From positions 1-43,814 of the forward strand of contig CABZDW010000011.1 in assembly GCA_902524545.1 (NCBI GenBank): a DNA stretch of 43,814 nucleotides, given 5' to 3'. Positions within the stretch are counted from its first letter, which is position 1. Every line of letters starts with the position of its first letter. The position numbers and the translations under genes are program-made. This DNA is from an uncultured Pelagibacteraceae bacterium. GTDB lineage: Bacteria > Pseudomonadota > Alphaproteobacteria > Pelagibacterales > Pelagibacteraceae. Positions 41,018-43,814 of the stretch are shown here, in pieces. The notes under the pieces were generated by a model that saw nothing but the letters and a program-made list of their open reading frames with translations, was not told where the DNA came from and did not search any database.

Positions 41018-41750
41018 AACTATTCTCCTTCAACCACTTGTTTGTTTCCCTCAAGCCGCCGAATGTATAAATGTGGAAGAAATCAGTATGCGATTTAACT
41101 TTCCCAATTAAATCATTAGGGTCTTTAGGTTTCAATAAATCTAACGCCTTAGTAAGATTAGATTTAAGAAAGTTTAAGGAATTTTTTGCTCCAACAATAT
41201 TTGCAAATTTAATTAGGCTTGATATTTTTAGAGGTCCAGTAATTCCCACATGCACTGGTACGCTTTGTTTAGAAATAAAGTCTATAATTGGCTGAGGATC
41301 TAACAACCACTGTGTTACTATATAATCAGCATAAGGCTTTTTATCTTTCATAGCTTTTTCTAAACTTAAGTCGGATATATCAGGACTCCCCTCTGGGTGT
41401 CCAGCAATTCCTATTGTCATCTTATCAAAATAACCTGTTTCTAAAAGTTGAAAAGAGCTATCAAATTTTCCGACAGGCTCTCTACCTCCACCAATTATTA
41501 AAACCTGTTTTACACCTCCATCTTTACATCTAGTAATATAATCTTTAAGCTCTTTCTCATTATGCATTGATCGAGCTGGAAAATGTGGAACAGGATTAAA
41601 ACCTCTTTTTACTAACTCAACTGCTTGTTGTGCTGTGTCTTTATAGTCTCCCCCTGGCAACATTGTTATATAAATATCATTTACAGAAGGAACTGTATCA
41701 AGATCTGTAGTTGGGCTAATTTCGAGAGAAAAATTCATTTTGTTGATCAT
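41010..41750 (-). CDS. Short methylenetetrahydrofolate reductase (MetF)-like protein
   Basis: This is a TIM-barrel protein resembling MetF, which interconverts 5,10-methylene- and 5-methyl-THF with FAD. MNFSLEISP near the start corresponds to the FSFEFFPP of MetF; PHFPARSMHNEKELKDYI and QVLIIGGGREPVGKFDSSFQLL match the flavin/folate region, and IVTQWLLDPQPIIDFI the QLFFD region. It is only about 246 residues, shorter than the usual 280-300. The open frame reaches a TTG at 41774; ATG 41750 is used here, and ATG 41738 is equally possible. Coupled by overlap to the DmdA-like gene, it would return methyl-THF to the oxidised folate pool. Confidence 0.75.
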   Translation of the reverse strand: MINKMNFSLEISPTTDLDTVPSVNDIYITMLPGGDYKDTAQQAVELVKRGFNPVPHFPARSMHNEKELKDYITRCKDGGVKQVLIIGGGREPVGKFDSSFQLLETGYFDKMTIGIAGHPEGSPDISDLSLEKAMKDKKPYADYIVTQWLLDPQPIIDFISKQSVPVHVGITGPLKISSLIKFANIVGAKNSLNFLKSNLTKALDLLKPKDPNDLIGKVKSHTDFFHIYTFGGLRETNKWLKENSYV

Positions 41751-41843
41751 TATCTTTTTTAAAAAAGCTGTCAAAGAATTTAATTGAATGACACAATGAA
41801 ATTTGTTGCTAAAAATTGAGTGGGTTGTTAACTATTTAATCTC

Positions 41844-42251
41844 ATGAAAATTATATTAATAATGGGTTTACCAGGCTCCGGTAAAACAACTTTGGCCTCA
41901 GAGTTAGTTCCCTTACTTAAAGCAAAATGGCTAAATGCAGATGAGGTTAGAAAAGAGGCAAATGATTGGGATTTTTCGGCTGAGGGGAGGACTCGACAAG
42001 CGAAAAGAATGTGGACTAAAGCACAAGAGTACAAAAATCAAGGTGATCACGTTGTTGCTGATTTTGTTTGTCCAACACCAGCAGCAAGAGCATTATTTCC
42101 AGCAGACTTTATTATATGGGTAGATACAATAAAAGAAGGCAGATTTGATGATACTAATAAAATGTTTGTAAAACCTGAGAAGTATAACTTTCATGTTACC
42201 ACTCAAGATGCTAAAAATTGGGCACCAAAAATATTTAAGGAAATTAACTAA
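41844..42251 (+). CDS. Small P-loop kinase related to adenylylsulfate kinase (CysC)
   Basis: This is a 135-residue kinase with Walker A GLPGSGKTTLA at residues 8-18 and LNADEVRKEANDWDFSAEGRTRQAKRM, which parallels the substrate-binding GDNIRHGLNxDLGFS region of APS kinase. ADFVCPTPAARALFPADFIIWVD parallels the later CysC segment. It is shorter than CysC (about 200), and no ATP sulfurylase of normal size is present, so a sulfate-assimilation role is doubtful; it may phosphorylate another small alcohol. Its stop overlaps the next gene by one base (TAATG at 42249-42253), making a kinase-nucleotidyltransferase pair. Confidence 0.72.
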   Translation: MKIILIMGLPGSGKTTLASELVPLLKAKWLNADEVRKEANDWDFSAEGRTRQAKRMWTKAQEYKNQGDHVVADFVCPTPAARALFPADFIIWVDTIKEGRFDDTNKMFVKPEKYNFHVTTQDAKNWAPKIFKEIN

Positions 42252-42625
42252 TGTCTTATAAATGGGACAATAAAAAACCAACAGCTCAAATGTTAGGAAG
42301 GTGGCAACCATTTCATGATGGCCATTATAATCTATTCAAGGAAATTATAAAAAAAACTGGTCAAGTTTGCATACAGATCAGAGATGTTCAAGGCGTAGAG
42401 GACAACCCATTTGATTTTGAGACTGTAAAAAAAAATATTCAAGATAGACTTAATCCTGAATTTGCGGGACGTTTTCAAATTATGTTAGTTCCAAATGTTA
42501 CAAATATTTGTTACGGAAGAGGTGTTGGCTATAAAATAGAGGAAATTATTTTACCTGAGGAGATACAGAAAATTTCAGCTACAAAGATAAGAGCAAAAAT
42601 GAGAGAAGAAGGTAAGCTTAAGTAA
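42251..42625 (+). CDS. Small cytidylyltransferase-like nucleotidyltransferase
   Basis: This is a 124-residue nucleotidyltransferase of the HxGH superfamily. GRWQPFHDGHYNLFKEI contains the HDGH form of the HxGH motif, and ISATKIRAKMREEGK near the C-terminus is the ISxTxIR motif that binds the nucleotide triphosphate. It is close to NMN or pantetheine-phosphate adenylyltransferases in plan but shorter. It directly follows the small CysC-like kinase with overlapping codons; such a pair would phosphorylate then adenylylate (or cytidylylate) a substrate. Neither partner's substrate is known to me. Confidence 0.7.
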   Translation: MSYKWDNKKPTAQMLGRWQPFHDGHYNLFKEIIKKTGQVCIQIRDVQGVEDNPFDFETVKKNIQDRLNPEFAGRFQIMLVPNVTNICYGRGVGYKIEEIILPEEIQKISATKIRAKMREEGKLK

Positions 42626-42631
42626 TTTTAA

Positions 42632-43405
42632 ATGAATATTAGGACCATTAAATACAATAAAGATATAGTAAGAGTTATAATCAATGATCCAAAAACATAT
42701 AATTCTTTATCAAGTAAAAATCTTAATGATCTAATAATTACTTTTAAAAAATTAGATAAAGATAAAAAAATTAAAGTAGTAATCCTCGAAGGATCTGGAA
42801 AAGGATTTAGTGCAGGCCATAACTTACAAGAAGTAAAAAATTTAAAGAAAAAAGAAAAGTATAACAAATTATTTAATCTTTGCTCAAAGTTAATGCTTCA
42901 GATAGTCGAGGGTAGAAAACCTGTTATTGCAAAGGTTCATGGAGCAGCATATGCTGCAGGTTGTCAATTAGTTGCTAGTTGTGATTTAGCTTATAGTACT
43001 AAAGATGCTATATTTGCAACTCCTGGAGTTAATATTGGATTATTTTGCAGCACACCTATGGTAGCTGTAAGTAGAAAGATCAGTAAAAAACATATGATGA
43101 AAATGCTTCTTACTGGTGAACCAATTAAAGCAAATTATGCAAAAGAAATTGGTTTAATTAATGATTGTTTTACAAAGACAAAATTAAACAGTGAAATTTT
43201 AAAAATTGCCAAAAAGATTTCGACAAAATCTAATCTTACAATTAAAATTGGTAAACAAGCTTTTTACAAACAATTAGAAATGCCATTAAAAAAAGCTTAT
43301 TCCTATACAAGTAAAGTGATGACGACAAATATGATGGCAATGGACGCTAAAGAGGGTATTTCAGCTTTTCTTGAAAAAAGAAAACCTATTTGGAAAAATA
43401 AGTAA
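42632..43405 (+). CDS. Crotonase-fold protein (ECHDC3-like) lacking catalytic glutamates
   Basis: This is a 257-residue enoyl-CoA hydratase/isomerase family protein. FSAGHNLQEV is the oxyanion-hole region and KVHGAAYAAGCQLVASCDLAYS the second. By comparison with rat enoyl-CoA hydratase, Glu144 corresponds to Q112 (AGCQLVASCD) and Glu164 to G132 (ATPGVNIGLF), so neither hydratase glutamate is present; NIGLFCSTPMVAVSR is typical of the ECHDC3-like branch. It probably does something other than standard hydration. Gene order puts it six bases after the nucleotidyltransferase and nine before the selenium-binding protein, in one operon. Confidence 0.82.
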   Translation: MNIRTIKYNKDIVRVIINDPKTYNSLSSKNLNDLIITFKKLDKDKKIKVVILEGSGKGFSAGHNLQEVKNLKKKEKYNKLFNLCSKLMLQIVEGRKPVIAKVHGAAYAAGCQLVASCDLAYSTKDAIFATPGVNIGLFCSTPMVAVSRKISKKHMMKMLLTGEPIKANYAKEIGLINDCFTKTKLNSEILKIAKKISTKSNLTIKIGKQAFYKQLEMPLKKAYSYTSKVMTTNMMAMDAKEGISAFLEKRKPIWKNK

Positions 43406-43414
43406 AATTATATA

Positions 43415-43814
43415 ATGAGTAATATTGAAAGAATTGATAAAACTTGTTGTGGTCCTGGATATGCTAGTCCATCCGAGGCAATTAAAGCGCCAAATGAAAA
43501 ACTTTTATACACAATAGCAATTTACACTGGAACTGGAATTCAAAAACCTGACTATCTTGCAACTATTGATGTTGACCCAAACAGTCCAACTTACTCAAAA
43601 GTTATTCATCGTCTAGAGATGCCAGGAATTGGGGATGAATTACATCATATGGGATGGAATGCATGTTCTTCATGTCATGGTGATACAGGAATGAGTAGAA
43701 AATATTTATTAGTACCAGGTGTTAGGTCAAATAATATTCACGTAATCGATACTGCAACTAATCCATTAGCTCCAAAAATTTATAAAGTGATTAAAGGTTC
43801 TGAAATAAAATCTA
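43415..43814 (+). CDS. Selenium-binding protein/methanethiol oxidase, N-terminal fragment
   Basis: The frame from ATG 43415 runs off the window end after 133 codons. DKTCCGPGYASPSEAIKAP, the DYLATIDVDPNSPTYSKVIHRLEMPG block and DELHHMGWNACSSCHGD match the start of the SELENBP1/SBP56 family almost word for word. Members in DMSP-using bacteria (MtoX) oxidise methanethiol to formaldehyde, hydrogen sulfide and hydrogen peroxide with a copper site. Next to a DmdA-like demethylase, that role is attractive: methanethiol is the sulfur product of DMSP demethylation. Full length is expected near 430-470 residues. The second half must be checked outside the window. Confidence 0.85.
   Translation, partial: MSNIERIDKTCCGPGYASPSEAIKAPNEKLLYTIAIYTGTGIQKPDYLATIDVDPNSPTYSKVIHRLEMPGIGDELHHMGWNACSSCHGDTGMSRKYLLVPGVRSNNIHVIDTATNPLAPKIYKVIKGSEIKS

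Noticed and set aside
41775..41843. Possible promoter pair (TTGCTA or TTGAGT with TATTTA or TAATCT) between the MetF-like and kinase genes.
   Set aside because: Spacings are 15 or 21 bases rather than 16-18, so no convincing -35/-10 combination is seen although a promoter must be nearby.

Overview
The window looks like a piece of a streamlined marine alphaproteobacterium of the SAR11 (Pelagibacter) type. The base composition is very AT-rich, intergenic gaps are short (none over 200 bases), and starts and stops overlap repeatedly. The gene mix is one I associate with SAR11: high-affinity ABC transporters for nitrogenous compounds, folate-linked one-carbon demethylation, a DmdA-like protein and a selenium-binding/methanethiol-oxidase-type protein. 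The assignment rests on gene content and remembered family resemblance; no search was run. I see no tRNA, rRNA, CRISPR array, insertion sequence or prophage.

Layout. Bases 1-999 hold the end of guaA and panB. Bases 996-14676 form a catabolic block: a EutA/maleate-isomerase-like protein, a DoeA/EutD-like ectoine-hydrolase homologue, a complete polyamine-type ABC transporter (ATPase, binding protein, two permeases), a 3-hydroxyacyl-CoA dehydrogenase/enoyl-CoA hydratase fusion, an agmatinase-family ureohydrolase, an aldehyde dehydrogenase and an ArgE-type deacylase. A cyclophilin and a secreted zinc-peptidase-like protein interrupt it on the minus strand. Bases 14703-22158 are a tightly packed plus-strand run: CsaA-like tRNA-binding protein, LysE exporter, aconitase, YfgM-like and BamB-like envelope proteins, a cupin, ZapE and YjbQ. 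Bases 22155-24707 (minus) carry photolyase and a diaminopropionate ammonia-lyase-like enzyme, followed by gpsA on plus. Bases 25837-30974 (minus) are a five-gene branched-chain/amino-acid ABC transporter (livJFGHM) with a possible 27-codon membrane peptide after it.

Bases 31167-38630 carry a stand-alone glutamine amidotransferase, formate-THF ligase, an EamA exporter, several small unknowns, an aspartate-racemase family protein, a cold-shock protein, a GNAT acetyltransferase and purEK. Two well-supported small genes outside the usual size cut-off (a 56-residue zinc-ribbon-like protein and a 34-residue membrane peptide) flank a Yip1-family membrane protein. Bases 39659-43814 are the most suggestive part. 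A DmdA-like folate-dependent demethylase overlaps a short MetF-like protein on the minus strand. Diverging from them on plus are an APS-kinase-like protein, a small nucleotidyltransferase, a crotonase-fold protein lacking both catalytic glutamates, and the start of a selenium-binding protein/methanethiol oxidase homologue. Together they suggest a one-carbon/organosulfur module in which methyl groups are moved to folate and methanethiol is oxidised.

Both solute-binding protein genes (potD-like and livJ-like) share a strong Shine-Dalgarno sequence and a downstream hairpin, which fits higher expression of the binding proteins than of their permeases. Four convergent gene pairs share the same four-base TTAA as overlapping stop codons.
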